This document shows, in pieces, positions 14,380 to 22,462 of a stretch of DNA of 30,722 bases (the first letter of the stretch is position 1; every line of letters begins with the position of its first letter). The stretch spans positions 1 through 30,722 of the forward strand of contig JBKPGF010000028.1 of the NCBI GenBank assembly GCA_046729255.1. The letters run 5' to 3'. The position numbers and the translations under genes are program-made. The notes below the pieces were generated by a model that was not told the origin of the DNA, did not search any database, and saw only the letters and a program-made list of their open reading frames with translations. This stretch comes from PALSA-612 sp046729255 (lineage in GTDB: Bacteria; Actinomycetota; Thermoleophilia; Gaiellales; Gaiellaceae).

Positions 14380-15567
14380 GTGATCGCGGTAACCACACAG
14401 CCCGAGTCCGACCGCAGCGTCTCAGTCGTCATCCCCTGCCTGAACGAGGCTGAGACGATCGAGGAGTGTGTGAAGAGCGCACGCGTCGTGCTCGATGAGA
14501 ACGGGCTCGACGGAGAGATCATCGTCGTAGACAACGCCTCAGAGGACGGGAGCGGGGACATCGCGCGGGCGGCGGGCGCAACAGTCGTGTTCGAGCCGTA
14601 TCGGGGATACGGAAGCGCCTATCTCGCCGGGCTCGCGGTCGCCCACGGCGATTACATCGTGATGGCGGATGCCGACCTGACATACGACTTTCGGGAGATT
14701 CCGGCGTTTGTGCGTGAGCTCGAGTCAGGGGCTCAGCTGGTAGTCGGCAATCGCCTGAAGGGCATCCAGCCTGGCGCGATGCCCTGGCTCAGCCGGATCG
14801 GCAATCCAATCCTTTCGGGCTTCCTGAATGTGCTCTACGGGACCAATGTCGGCGATGTCCACTGCGGAATGCGAGCGTTGCGCCGTGATGCCTTGCCGGT
14901 GCTCAACCTCCGGGCGACCGGCATGGAGTTCGCGTCGGAAATGGTGATCCGAGCTTCCCGCGAGAACCTCGACGTGCGGGAGATCCCGATCGAGCTGCAT
15001 CCACGCGTGGGCGACTCCAAGCTCTCTCCGCTCCGAGACGGCTGGCGGCACCTGCGGTTGATGCTTGTCTACAACCCGAACTTCCTCTTCACGCTTCCAG
15101 GGGCGGTGATGGCGCTCGCCGGCGTCGTCATCGTGCTCGCGGTGTTTGCAGAGGTCCCGCTCTTCGGCCGCGGCCTGTACATCCATACGCTGATCCTGGG
15201 TTGCTTGCTCATCATCCTCGGCGTGCAGGCGATTAGCTGCGGCATCTGCGCGCGCGCGTACAACGCGTACTTCATCGGCGGCGAGGATCGCTTCTTCGAC
15301 CGTGCGCGAGCGCGTCTGAGGCTCGAGCACGGTCTCCTCCTCGCCCTGGTGATCGTCATCGCCGGGCTGGCGCTCGTGGGCGCCCTGCTGGGAACGTGGG
15401 CCTCGCACGGCTTCGGCTCGTTGCGGGAGGAACGACTGGCAGTGGTGGCGCTGACGACGATCGCCGTCGGCGCACAGGTCTTCTTCACGTCGTTCCTGCT
15501 GTCGGTGATCGGCCTGCGCAGGGGCGGCGTAGACGCGCCGCCGCCAGGGCAAGGCCCATCGAGGTAG
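14380..15567 (+). CDS. Membrane-anchored glycosyltransferase family 2 (polyprenyl-phosphate sugar synthase type)
   Basis: The 395-aa protein starts at GTG 14380, since the GT-A domain begins at VSVVIPCLNEAETIEECV. It has IIVVDNASEDGSGDIA and the metal-binding YIVMADADLTYDF motif, followed by GNRLKG and MEFASEMVIRASRENL, as in dolichyl/undecaprenyl-phosphate mannosyl- or glucosyltransferases. The C-terminal third has four hydrophobic segments (about residues 240-262, 272-295, 320-342 and 357-380). Such enzymes charge polyprenyl phosphate with a hexose, which is then used outside the membrane. The frame is open upstream to 14251, but that part overlaps the divergent gene's coding sequence and is not needed. 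Confidence 0.85.
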   Translation: MIAVTTQPESDRSVSVVIPCLNEAETIEECVKSARVVLDENGLDGEIIVVDNASEDGSGDIARAAGATVVFEPYRGYGSAYLAGLAVAHGDYIVMADADLTYDFREIPAFVRELESGAQLVVGNRLKGIQPGAMPWLSRIGNPILSGFLNVLYGTNVGDVHCGMRALRRDALPVLNLRATGMEFASEMVIRASRENLDVREIPIELHPRVGDSKLSPLRDGWRHLRLMLVYNPNFLFTLPGAVMALAGVVIVLAVFAEVPLFGRGLYIHTLILGCLLIILGVQAISCGICARAYNAYFIGGEDRFFDRARARLRLEHGLLLALVIVIAGLALVGALLGTWASHGFGSLREERLAVVALTTIAVGAQVFFTSFLLSVIGLRRGGVDAPPPGQGPSR

Positions 15568-15571
15568 GCGC

Positions 15572-16141
15572 TCAGGCCACATCCCACCCGTCCGGGAGCG
15601 TGAGAGTCGTGCGGGCATCCGGCCGCCAGTCTTCCCAGCCCGTCGGGAACGGCCACTGGTCGAGCACGCGCTCGGCCTCCTCGTGCGCCAGCCGTGCCTC
15701 CTCAGCCGTCATGATCTCGAGCTCTACCGCTCGCGCCAGATCGTCCTCGTCCTTCCAGTGCACGGTGCCGTCCGCCTCGATCCAGAGGTCGAGCTGCCAG
15801 TCCGTCGTGTCGTAGCCGAACCGCGACTCGGCAAGCGGCGCCTGGAGGTTCACATACCAACCCCGAAAAGAACCGCCGCCGCGGAAGATGCGGATCGAGT
15901 GACGCCGCCCGAACGGCGTTACCTCTAGCCTTCCCGGCCCCTTCCACGCACGAAGCTCCACGTCCCACTCCTCGAAGGGTCGCAGCCGGCCGTTCGCGCG
16001 GCCGAGCGGGTAGGCGATGGGTGTCCCCGGTTCGATCCACGTGACGAGCCGCCTCTCGGTCCTGTCCACGACGGTCGAGGGCATCGCCATCACGACACGA
16101 CCCTTCGCCACGTGGCGCATTAGGAGGGCCTGGCGAAACAT
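15572..16141 (-). CDS. DUF402 domain protein 2
   Basis: The 189-aa DUF402 protein starts at ATG 16141 (MFRQALLMRHVAKGRVV). Family elements are RGWYVNLQAPLAES, FGYDTTDWQLDLWIEADGTVHWKDEDDLARA with the acidic cluster, and the C-terminus FPTGWEDWRPDARTTLTLPDGWDVA. It is a diverged paralogue of the protein at 12617-13132. The shared tail PFPTGWEDWRPD and the N-terminal F-x-QA-x-L block make the relationship clear. Known members hydrolyse nucleoside di/triphosphates or CMP-conjugates; the substrate here is unknown. Two copies within 4 kb inside glycan genes suggest a nucleotide-linked metabolite of this pathway, by inference. No Shine-Dalgarno was found. Confidence 0.8.
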   Translation of the reverse strand: MFRQALLMRHVAKGRVVMAMPSTVVDRTERRLVTWIEPGTPIAYPLGRANGRLRPFEEWDVELRAWKGPGRLEVTPFGRRHSIRIFRGGGSFRGWYVNLQAPLAESRFGYDTTDWQLDLWIEADGTVHWKDEDDLARAVELEIMTAEEARLAHEEAERVLDQWPFPTGWEDWRPDARTTLTLPDGWDVA

Positions 16142-16310
16142 CGTCTATGTCGTCCATGACGCGCTGGTCGCCCCGAGGCGTTGTCCTCGGTCGCCCTCGT
16201 ACGCTTCGCCCGCTGCGGTACGCGGGCTCCCTGCGTCCTCGCCTCGGAACGACCATCGCGTCCCGACGACGAGCGACGTTCCGCCAACCCCTCCTCGCAT
16301 CTGCGACATC
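16142..16310. other. Divergent intergenic region with a small hairpin
   Basis: These 169 bp lie between DUF402 gene 2 and the nine-gene glycan operon and should hold the operon promoter. CCGAGG/CCTCGG (16173-16190) forms a perfect 6-bp stem with a 6-nt loop. TACGCT (16200-16205) fits the -10 pattern but is far from the start. No confident promoter was identified and no coding sequence was recognised. Confidence 0.35.
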
Positions 16311-17288
16311 ATGTCTGTCATGGCGCGAACGGACGAGCTCAGCGCTCCGTCGCTCATCGACGAGCCGAGGCCTGAGCCCGAGATCTCGGTCGTCGTCACG
16401 CTCTACAACGAGGTGGCGTCCCTGGACGAGCTCTACCGCCGCACCGCGGCCGCGCTCGATGCGTTCGGCCGACCATGGGAGGCCGTGTTCGTGGACGACG
16501 GGTCGACGGATAGCAGCTGGGCCGAGCTGGAGCGGCTGCACGCGGCGGACGGTCGCGTACGGGCGGTCCGCTTCCGGCGCAACTTCGGGCAACACCCGGC
16601 GATGCACGCCGGGCTCGTTCGCGCGCGCGCTGACATCGTCGTGACGATGGACGGCGATCTCCAGAACGCGCCCGAGGACATTCCGAAGCTCGTGGCGGCA
16701 GTCGAGGGAGGAGCGGACGTCGCCAGCGGCCGCCGGGTCGCTCGCCACGATCCGTGGGGTCGGACGCTTCCCTCGCGGCTCATCAACGGGATGCTGCGCC
16801 GCTTCACCGGCGTCGCCGTGTCCGACTTCGGCTGCGCGTTCAACGCGTACCGGCGCGAGGCGCTGGCGCCCATGCTCGGCGCGATCGGTAAGCAGAAGTT
16901 CACGAAGGCGCTCGTCCTGTCGGGTGGCGCGAGCGTCGTCGAGGTCGACGTCCAGCACGCGGCGCGGCAGGGTTCTTCGCGCTACTCACCACTGCGGCTC
17001 ACGCGGACGGCTCTCCACGTGCTCGCCGGGTTCTGGCCGCAGCCGATCCAGTGGATCGGCGTCACGCTCGGCGTGGTGTGCTCGCTCGCGGCTTTCGCCC
17101 TCGGCCTCTACGGGATCGCGTACTGGATCGGTGAGGACGACTTCCCGGGCCCGCTGTTCGGCGGCGCGGCGATCGTGTTCGTGCTCGGCATCCAGGGCTT
17201 CATACTCGCGCTCGTCGGCGAGTACCTGGGCAGGATCCAGCGCGACGTGGAGGGACGCCCGCTCTACACAATCGAGCGCGAGCTATGA
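16311..17288 (+). CDS. Membrane glycosyltransferase family 2 (ArnC/GtrB-like)
   Basis: The 325-aa protein starts at ATG 16311 (or ATG 16320, three codons later). The GT-A domain starts ISVVVTLYNEVASLDELYRR and contains VFVDDGSTDSSW, FRRNFGQHPAMHAGL and the catalytic VTMDGDLQNAPEDIP, then FGCAFNAYRRE. This is the pattern of undecaprenyl-phosphate glycosyltransferases such as ArnC and GtrB. Two C-terminal helices (WIGVTLGVVCSLAAFALGLY and IVFVLGIQGFILALVGEYLG) anchor it to the membrane. It probably loads a sugar on the polyprenyl carrier. It is the first gene of a nine-gene overlapping series; its stop overlaps the next ATG by 4 nt. Confidence 0.87.
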   Translation: MSVMARTDELSAPSLIDEPRPEPEISVVVTLYNEVASLDELYRRTAAALDAFGRPWEAVFVDDGSTDSSWAELERLHAADGRVRAVRFRRNFGQHPAMHAGLVRARADIVVTMDGDLQNAPEDIPKLVAAVEGGADVASGRRVARHDPWGRTLPSRLINGMLRRFTGVAVSDFGCAFNAYRREALAPMLGAIGKQKFTKALVLSGGASVVEVDVQHAARQGSSRYSPLRLTRTALHVLAGFWPQPIQWIGVTLGVVCSLAAFALGLYGIAYWIGEDDFPGPLFGGAAIVFVLGIQGFILALVGEYLGRIQRDVEGRPLYTIEREL

Positions 17289-18283
17289 GCAAGCGCGTGC
17301 TTGTCACTGGTGGCGCGGGGTTCATCTCCTCGAACGTCGTCCGGCACCTCTTGGAGTCCACCGCTCACGAGGTCGTGTCGCTCGACGCGCTGACGTACGC
17401 CGGCAATCTCGAGAACCTCGCCGACGTCATGTCGCACGAGCGGCTGGCGTTCGTGCAGGGCGACATACGCGACGCCGATCTCGTGCGGGAGGTCGTGGCC
17501 GGTGTGGACGTGATCGTGAACGCCGCCGCCGAGTCGCACGTCGAGAAGTCGATCAGGGAAGGCGCGTCCGAGTTCGTGACGACGAACGTCGAGGGCACGC
17601 AGATCCTGCTCGACGCCGTCCGGGAGACGCCTGTCGAGCGGTTCGTGCTCATCTCGTCGAGCGAGGTGTACGGCACGGCAGAGGCCGCGCCGATGGACGA
17701 GGAGCACCCGCTCAACCCGCGCAGCCCGTACGCGGCGACGAAGGCCGGCGCCGATCGGCTCGCGTACGCCTATGCCGTCACCTACGACCTGCCGATCGTC
17801 GTCCTCCGGCCGTTCAACAACTACGGCCCGCGACAGCATCCGGAGAAGCTCATCCCGCAGTTCGTCACGAGCGCGCTCGACGACGAGCCGCTCACCGTGC
17901 ACGGCGACGGCTCGGCATCCCGCGACTGGCTCTACGTCGATGACGACGCCGAGGCGATCGAGGCCGTCATCGATGCAGATCTGGATGTCGTGTCGGGCGA
18001 GGTGATCAACGTCGCCACCGGCGTCGACCTGTCGGTGACGGAGATCGCCGATCTCGTGCTCGAGGCATTGGGCAAGCCGGCGTCGTTGAAGGTGCACGTC
18101 GACGAGCGCCCTGGACAGGTGCAGCGGCACATCGGCTCCACCGAGAAGGCTGCTCGGCTACTCGGCTGGACGGCTCGCACGCGCTTCGAGACGGGTCTCG
18201 AACGCACCGTCGCGTGGTATCGAGACAATGAGGCCTGGTGGAGGGGGGTTCGGGCTCGGAGCGTCGGCGTCTACTCGTCCTAG
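17285..18283 (+). CDS. Extended SDR: sugar-nucleotide 4,6-dehydratase/epimerase (LegB-like)
   Basis: The 332-aa NAD(P)-dependent protein begins VLVTGGAGFISSNVVRHLL (Gly-rich nucleotide-binding loop). It has AAAESHVEKSI, ISSSEVYGTA, the catalytic Tyr149-x3-Lys153 in SPYAATKAG, LRPFNNYGPRQHPEKLIPQF, and SRDWLYVDD. The SSSEVYG motif lacks the Asp-Glu pair of dTDP-glucose dehydratase (TDEVYG), while SEVYGTA with RPFNxYGPRQ resembles UDP-GlcNAc 4,6-dehydratases of the LegB type. It would make a 4-keto-6-deoxy sugar nucleotide that the DegT aminotransferase two genes later could aminate. The start overlaps the upstream GT2 stop (ATGA). An epimerase or a different nucleotide donor cannot be excluded. 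Confidence 0.8.
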   Translation: MSKRVLVTGGAGFISSNVVRHLLESTAHEVVSLDALTYAGNLENLADVMSHERLAFVQGDIRDADLVREVVAGVDVIVNAAAESHVEKSIREGASEFVTTNVEGTQILLDAVRETPVERFVLISSSEVYGTAEAAPMDEEHPLNPRSPYAATKAGADRLAYAYAVTYDLPIVVLRPFNNYGPRQHPEKLIPQFVTSALDDEPLTVHGDGSASRDWLYVDDDAEAIEAVIDADLDVVSGEVINVATGVDLSVTEIADLVLEALGKPASLKVHVDERPGQVQRHIGSTEKAARLLGWTARTRFETGLERTVAWYRDNEAWWRGVRARSVGVYSS

Positions 18284-19482
18284 GGGCGGGCGTCGGGCAG
18301 CTTGGGCTGCTCGAGGCCGCGCGTTCCCGGGGGCACTACGTGGTCGCCGTCGACCGGAATCCCGCGGCGCCTGGATTTTTCCACGCCGACCGGCGGGCGA
18401 TCGTCTCCGTCGAGGACGAGCACGCGATCGACCGGCTGGCAGCTGCCGAGCAGGTGGACGGCGTCATCGCGCCGGGTATCGATTTCCCCGTCGCGATCGC
18501 GGCGCGCGTTGCTGCGCGCCACAACCTCCCGCATCCCCTGACTGCGGACGTCGCGCAAGCGGCTGTGTCCAAGCTCAGGCAGCGCGAGCGGCTGGTGGAG
18601 GCCGGCGTCCCGCACGCGGCCTACCGCGTCTGCGCGAACGTTGCCGAGAGCAGGGAGGCAGCAGACGAGCTCGGCTATCCGTGCGTCGTCAAGCCGCCGG
18701 ACCGGCAAGGGCAGCGCGGCCTGTCAGTCGTCACGCGCTCCGAGGAGCTGACGGAGGCGCTCGACGCGGCGCTGGAAGCCGCCAGGGGGCCGACGGTGCT
18801 CGTGGAGAAGCTCGTCGAGGGCCGGGAGTTGACCGTGAATGCCTTCTCAGTGGAAGGGGAGTTCCATCCGCTCACCGTCACCGATCGCACCGTAGCCGAG
18901 CCGCCCGCCTTCGGCGTCGCGCTCGCGCACGTCTGGCCGAGCGAGCTGCCTACCGAGACGCTCGATGACGCAGTCGAACTGGCGCGGGCCGCGGCCGCCG
19001 CGATGGGCGTCGTCGATGGGCCGACGTACACCCAGGTGCTTGTCGGCAAGGACGGCGCGGTCGTGGGCGAGCTCGCCGCGCGGCTCGGTGGGGGCCACGA
19101 CGCGGAGCTCTGCGAGGCGGCGCTCGGCGTCGACCTCAACGGGCTGGCCATCGCAGCGGCGTTCGGCGACGAGGTGTCGGCCGCCGAGCTCGAAGTTAGT
19201 GAGGCGGCAGGCGGCGCGTGCGTCCGCTTCCTCGTCGCGCCGGAGGGCTATGTCGACGCGGTCGACGGCATCCAGCGGGCCGAGGAGAGCGACGGCGTCG
19301 TGTGGGTGCGCGTCTACCGGCAGCCCGGCGACGAGGTGAGGCAGCTGCGGAACGGCGCGGATCGCGCGGGCGCCATCCTGGCGGTGGGCGAGAGCCGCAA
19401 GCAGGCGCTGGCCCGTAGTAAGCGGGCGGCCAGACGCGTACGCTTTCGCGTTGTTGAGCGCTCCGCTGTCGAGATCGCGTAG
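18238..19482 (+). CDS. ATP-grasp ligase within a sugar-nucleotide operon
   Basis: The 414-aa protein (GTG 18238) overlaps the upstream SDR gene by 46 nt. The N-terminal domain RRLLVLGAGVGQLGLLEAAR is a Rossmann-like pre-ATP-grasp fold. The ATP-grasp core has LGYPCVVKPPDRQGQRGLSVV with the nucleotide-binding lysine, VLVEKLVEGRELTVNAFS, and GELAARLGGGHDAEL at the metal site. It belongs to the biotin carboxylase/PurT/CarB-like branch and would couple ATP cleavage to joining a carboxylate to an amine. Its position between a 4,6-dehydratase and an amino-sugar-forming DegT enzyme suggests it attaches an amino acid or other acid to an amino sugar; this is inference. It differs clearly from the ATP-grasp protein at 6468-7634. 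Confidence 0.8.
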   Translation: MEGGSGSERRRLLVLGAGVGQLGLLEAARSRGHYVVAVDRNPAAPGFFHADRRAIVSVEDEHAIDRLAAAEQVDGVIAPGIDFPVAIAARVAARHNLPHPLTADVAQAAVSKLRQRERLVEAGVPHAAYRVCANVAESREAADELGYPCVVKPPDRQGQRGLSVVTRSEELTEALDAALEAARGPTVLVEKLVEGRELTVNAFSVEGEFHPLTVTDRTVAEPPAFGVALAHVWPSELPTETLDDAVELARAAAAAMGVVDGPTYTQVLVGKDGAVVGELAARLGGGHDAELCEAALGVDLNGLAIAAAFGDEVSAAELEVSEAAGGACVRFLVAPEGYVDAVDGIQRAEESDGVVWVRVYRQPGDEVRQLRNGADRAGAILAVGESRKQALARSKRAARRVRFRVVERSAVEIA

Positions 19483-20602
19483 GACGACCCTCCTCGGCTT
19501 TCAGCCGCCGGCCATCGGCGAGGAGGAGATCGCTGCCGTCGCCGAGACGCTGCGCTCCGGCTGGCTGACGACCGGGCCCAAGACTGCCGAGCTCGAACAG
19601 CGGTTCGCCGACTACGTCGGCGCGGAGCATGCGGTCGCCGTCGCCTCGGGAACGGCCGCGATGTACCTGTCGCTGCTGGCGCTCGGCGTGGGCCCTGGAG
19701 ACGAGGTGATCACGAGCCCGATCACGTGGCCGGCCACGGTCAACGTCATCGTCCATGCCGGTGCGACTCCTGTCTTCGCGGTCGTCCGCGACTCCGATCT
19801 CAACATCGATCCCGAGCATGCTCGGGCGCTCGTCGGTCCGCGCACGAAGGCGATCCTCCCGGTCCACCTCGCGGGCCAACCCGCCGACCTCGAGCCGCTC
19901 TGGGGGCTCGGCCTGCCTGTGGTGGAGGACGCTGCGCACGCTGTCGAAAGCGCGTACCGCGGCCGAAAGGTCGGCGGACTATCCACTGCCACGTGCTTCT
20001 CGCTCTATGCAACGAAGAACGTCGCCGCGGGCGAGGGCGGCATCGTCACGACCGACCGTGAAGACGTGGCCCGCGCCATCGACGAGCTGCGCTTCATGCG
20101 TCGCGGGCACGGATCGCTCTACGACATCGTCGTGCCCGGCTACAAGGCGAACCTCTCCGACGTGCTCGCGTCGATCGCACTCTGTCAGCTCGACAAGCTC
20201 GAGCGGCACCGGCAGATTCGCCTGCGGCACGTCGACGCGTATGACGTGGCAGTGGCGGAGCTGGGCGGGATCGAGCCGCTCGCCCGCGACCCGCGCGATA
20301 CACACGCACTTCACCTGTACGTCGTCCGCATCGACCCTGAGCGCGCGGGCGCGACGCGCGACGACTACCAGCAGGCGATGACCGACGAGCTGATCGGTAC
20401 GAGCATCCACTTCCTGCCCGTGCACCGGCTCAGCGCGTATCGCGAGCGCTTCGCGGACCAGCCGCCCCTTCCGGTGGCCGAGCGAGCCGGCGACGAGGTG
20501 CTCTCGCTGCCACTGTCGCCTGCGCACTCGGACGACGACATCGCTGACGCGATTGACGCCCTGCGGCGCGTCCACGCTCGCTTCAGAGGGAGTCCGGCGT
20601 GA
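19451..20602 (+). CDS. DegT/DnrJ/EryC1/StrS family sugar aminotransferase
   Basis: The 383-aa PLP enzyme has the family layout: LRSGWLTTGPKTAELEQRFADYVG, VASGTAAMYLSLLALGVGPGDEVI, TWPATVNVIVHAGATPVF, VVEDAAHAVESAYRGRKVG, and CFSLYATKNVAAGEGG with the Schiff-base Lys189. The C-terminal YKANLSDVLASIALCQLDKL is also typical. Such enzymes aminate a keto sugar nucleotide using glutamate or glutamine. The adjacent 4,6-dehydratase-like gene would supply a 4-keto substrate. The start is uncertain: TTG 19451 overlaps the ATP-grasp gene by 32 nt, and TTG 19454 is equally possible. Its TGA overlaps the GTG of the next gene. Confidence 0.9.
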   Translation: MLSAPLSRSRRTTLLGFQPPAIGEEEIAAVAETLRSGWLTTGPKTAELEQRFADYVGAEHAVAVASGTAAMYLSLLALGVGPGDEVITSPITWPATVNVIVHAGATPVFAVVRDSDLNIDPEHARALVGPRTKAILPVHLAGQPADLEPLWGLGLPVVEDAAHAVESAYRGRKVGGLSTATCFSLYATKNVAAGEGGIVTTDREDVARAIDELRFMRRGHGSLYDIVVPGYKANLSDVLASIALCQLDKLERHRQIRLRHVDAYDVAVAELGGIEPLARDPRDTHALHLYVVRIDPERAGATRDDYQQAMTDELIGTSIHFLPVHRLSAYRERFADQPPLPVAERAGDEVLSLPLSPAHSDDDIADAIDALRRVHARFRGSPA

Positions 20603-21576
20603 CACAGCGGCGGGGCGTGCGGACCGCTGCGACGCTCACGGTGACGGGCGGGTGCATTGCCTACCTCGTCTGGAAGATCGACATCGGCCAGACAGTCGAG
20701 ATCCTCCGTGACGCGAACTACTTGTACCTCGTGGCCGCCGTCCTGATCATGACGGTGACGGTGCTGCCGATGGCTTGGCGGTGGCAGCGGCTGCTTCGGG
20801 CGCGGTCGATCGACGATCGGCTCGGCTGGCTGACGCGCGCCTACTTCGTGAGCTACACGGCGGGCCAGGTGCTGCCGACGGCCGTGGGCGGCGACGCGGC
20901 GCGGATCTACGAGACGTCGCGCCGTCATCCGGGGCACGGCGGGCCGATCGCCGGGTCCGTCCTGCTCGAGCGCGCCCTTGGGGGCGCCGCGACGCTCGCA
21001 CTGGCTGCGGTCGGCTTCCTCCTCGCCATCGGGGAATACGACGTGGGGCCGTACCTCTGGATCGAGCTCGCGTTCGTCGTCGCAACGATCCTGCTCGCGG
21101 TTGCCGTCTTTTCGCGCTCGGCTCGGCGTCCACTGGCGAAGACGGTGCCGCTCTTGCGCTGGCTCCGGGTCGAGCGGCCTGTGCGCGCCGTGTACGAGGG
21201 GGTGCACGCGTACCGTGCCCACACGCGGCTCCTGATCGGCGTGTTCGCGCTGACACTCGCGATTCAGGCGGTGCGCGTGCTCGCCATCTGGTGCACGGGC
21301 GAGGCCGTGGGCATCGACCTCTCGCCGAGGCCGTACTACGTCATGGGCCCCCTGCTCTTCCTCGTCATGCTCGTGCCGTTCACCATCAACGGCATCGCCG
21401 TGCGCGAGGCGTTCTTCGTCAGCTTCCTCGGCCAGCTGGGCGTGTCCGCGGACGCGGCCTTCGCGGCCGGCTTCCTCTTCTTCCTCGTGACGGTCGCGAT
21501 GGCGCTCCCCGGCGCCTTCGTCCTTGCCTGGGAGAGCATCCGCCGGCCAGCGAGCGCCTCCGTCCACCATGGCTGA
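20599..21576 (+). CDS. LPG-synthase-TM/UPF0104 family membrane protein
   Basis: The 325-aa protein (GTG 20599) has about 8 hydrophobic helices. Family signatures are WRWQRLLRA, the FVSYTAGQVLPTAVGGDAARIYE block (compare PxxxGGD in the flippase-like MprF/AglD family), GSVLLERALGGAATL, and the C-terminal PFTINGIAVREAFFV. This family covers the membrane part of lysylphosphatidylglycerol synthases and many putative lipid or glycolipid flippases in glycan loci. No soluble aminoacyltransferase domain is attached, so a transport or accessory role in lipid-linked glycan handling is more likely than lysinylation. It overlaps both neighbours by 4 and 8 nt. Confidence 0.82.
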   Translation: MTQRRGVRTAATLTVTGGCIAYLVWKIDIGQTVEILRDANYLYLVAAVLIMTVTVLPMAWRWQRLLRARSIDDRLGWLTRAYFVSYTAGQVLPTAVGGDAARIYETSRRHPGHGGPIAGSVLLERALGGAATLALAAVGFLLAIGEYDVGPYLWIELAFVVATILLAVAVFSRSARRPLAKTVPLLRWLRVERPVRAVYEGVHAYRAHTRLLIGVFALTLAIQAVRVLAIWCTGEAVGIDLSPRPYYVMGPLLFLVMLVPFTINGIAVREAFFVSFLGQLGVSADAAFAAGFLFFLVTVAMALPGAFVLAWESIRRPASASVHHG

Positions 21577-22462
21577 CGCTGTCTCGGTTGTCGTGGTGAC
21601 GCACAACGCGCTGCCGTGGCTCGAACGCTGCCTCGACAGCGTCGGGCAGTACGAGACGATCGTCGTCGACAACGGCTCGACGGACGGCACCGTCGAGCTT
21701 GTCCGCAAGCGCTTCCCCGGCGCGAAGCTCATCGAACAGCCGAATCTCGGCCTCGCTGCAGGTTGGAGTCGCGGCATCGAATGCGCGTCGGGCACCTTCG
21801 TCCTTATCCTGAACGCCGACGCGTGGGCCGTCGGCGATGCCGTCGAGCGGCTGCGCGCGTTCGCCGAGGACCGTCCGCAGGCGGCCATCGTCGCCCCGAA
21901 GCTGCTCAACCCGGACGGCTCGCTCCAGCGCTCGGCACGCGGCTTCCCCACGCTCTGGCGGCTGGCAACGGAGTACTTCTTCCTCCGCAAGCTCGCGCCA
22001 CGCTCGCACGCGCTCAACGCGTTCTACGCGGGCGACTTCGACCACGAGGAGGTCCGCGAAGTCGAGTTCGTGATGGGCGCCTGCCTGCTCGTACGCCGCG
22101 ATGCGATCGACGCCGTCGGGCCGCCGGACAGCGACTTCTTCCTCTTCAGCGAGGAGACCGACTGGTGCTACCGCTTCCACCATGCCGGCTGGAGCGTCGT
22201 CTTCTACCCTGGCGCCGAGGTCGTGCACGTGAGCGGCGCCTCCCACGGCGGTCGGCTGTTCAAGGAGAACGTCCGCGGCCACCTGCGCTTCTTCGCGAAG
22301 CATCACGGCGCGCGTGAGGCGAATCGCGCCCGGCGGCTCATGCTCTGGGCCTTGCGGTTGCGTGGCCTGCTGATCCGGGGGGAGCGCGGCCGCATGTACC
22401 GCGACACCGCGGCCTGGCTCGCTTCCGGCTCCGCGCTGCAGCTCGTCGACGAGCCGCGTTGA
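21569..22462 (+). CDS. Glycosyltransferase family 2 (rhamnosyltransferase-like)
   Basis: The 297-aa protein starts at ATG 21569; the upstream in-frame extension overlaps the previous gene and adds nothing to the fold. VSVVVVTHNALPWLERCLDS, TIVVDNGSTDGTVELV, PNLGLAAGWSRGIE and LILNADAWAVGDAVERL form the GT-A donor site (Asn-Ala-Asp in place of the DxD). VMGACLLVRRDAIDAVG and FFLFSEETDWCYRFHHAGW are signatures of WbbL/RfbF-type rhamnosyltransferases. It is cytoplasmic or peripheral, with no clear membrane helix. It probably adds one sugar to the repeat unit. The donor sugar is unproven; no dTDP-rhamnose genes are in the window. Confidence 0.87.
   Translation: MADAVSVVVVTHNALPWLERCLDSVGQYETIVVDNGSTDGTVELVRKRFPGAKLIEQPNLGLAAGWSRGIECASGTFVLILNADAWAVGDAVERLRAFAEDRPQAAIVAPKLLNPDGSLQRSARGFPTLWRLATEYFFLRKLAPRSHALNAFYAGDFDHEEVREVEFVMGACLLVRRDAIDAVGPPDSDFFLFSEETDWCYRFHHAGWSVVFYPGAEVVHVSGASHGGRLFKENVRGHLRFFAKHHGAREANRARRLMLWALRLRGLLIRGERGRMYRDTAAWLASGSALQLVDEPR

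Noticed and set aside
17285..18283. dTDP-glucose 4,6-dehydratase (RmlB)
   Set aside because: The TDEVYG catalytic pair is replaced by SSSEVYG, and no RmlA, RmlC or RmlD gene is present; LegB-like is a better fit.
20365..22017. 550-codon open frame on the minus strand
   Set aside because: Antisense to DegT, LPG-synthase-TM-like and GT2 genes; Arg/Glu-rich and without motifs.
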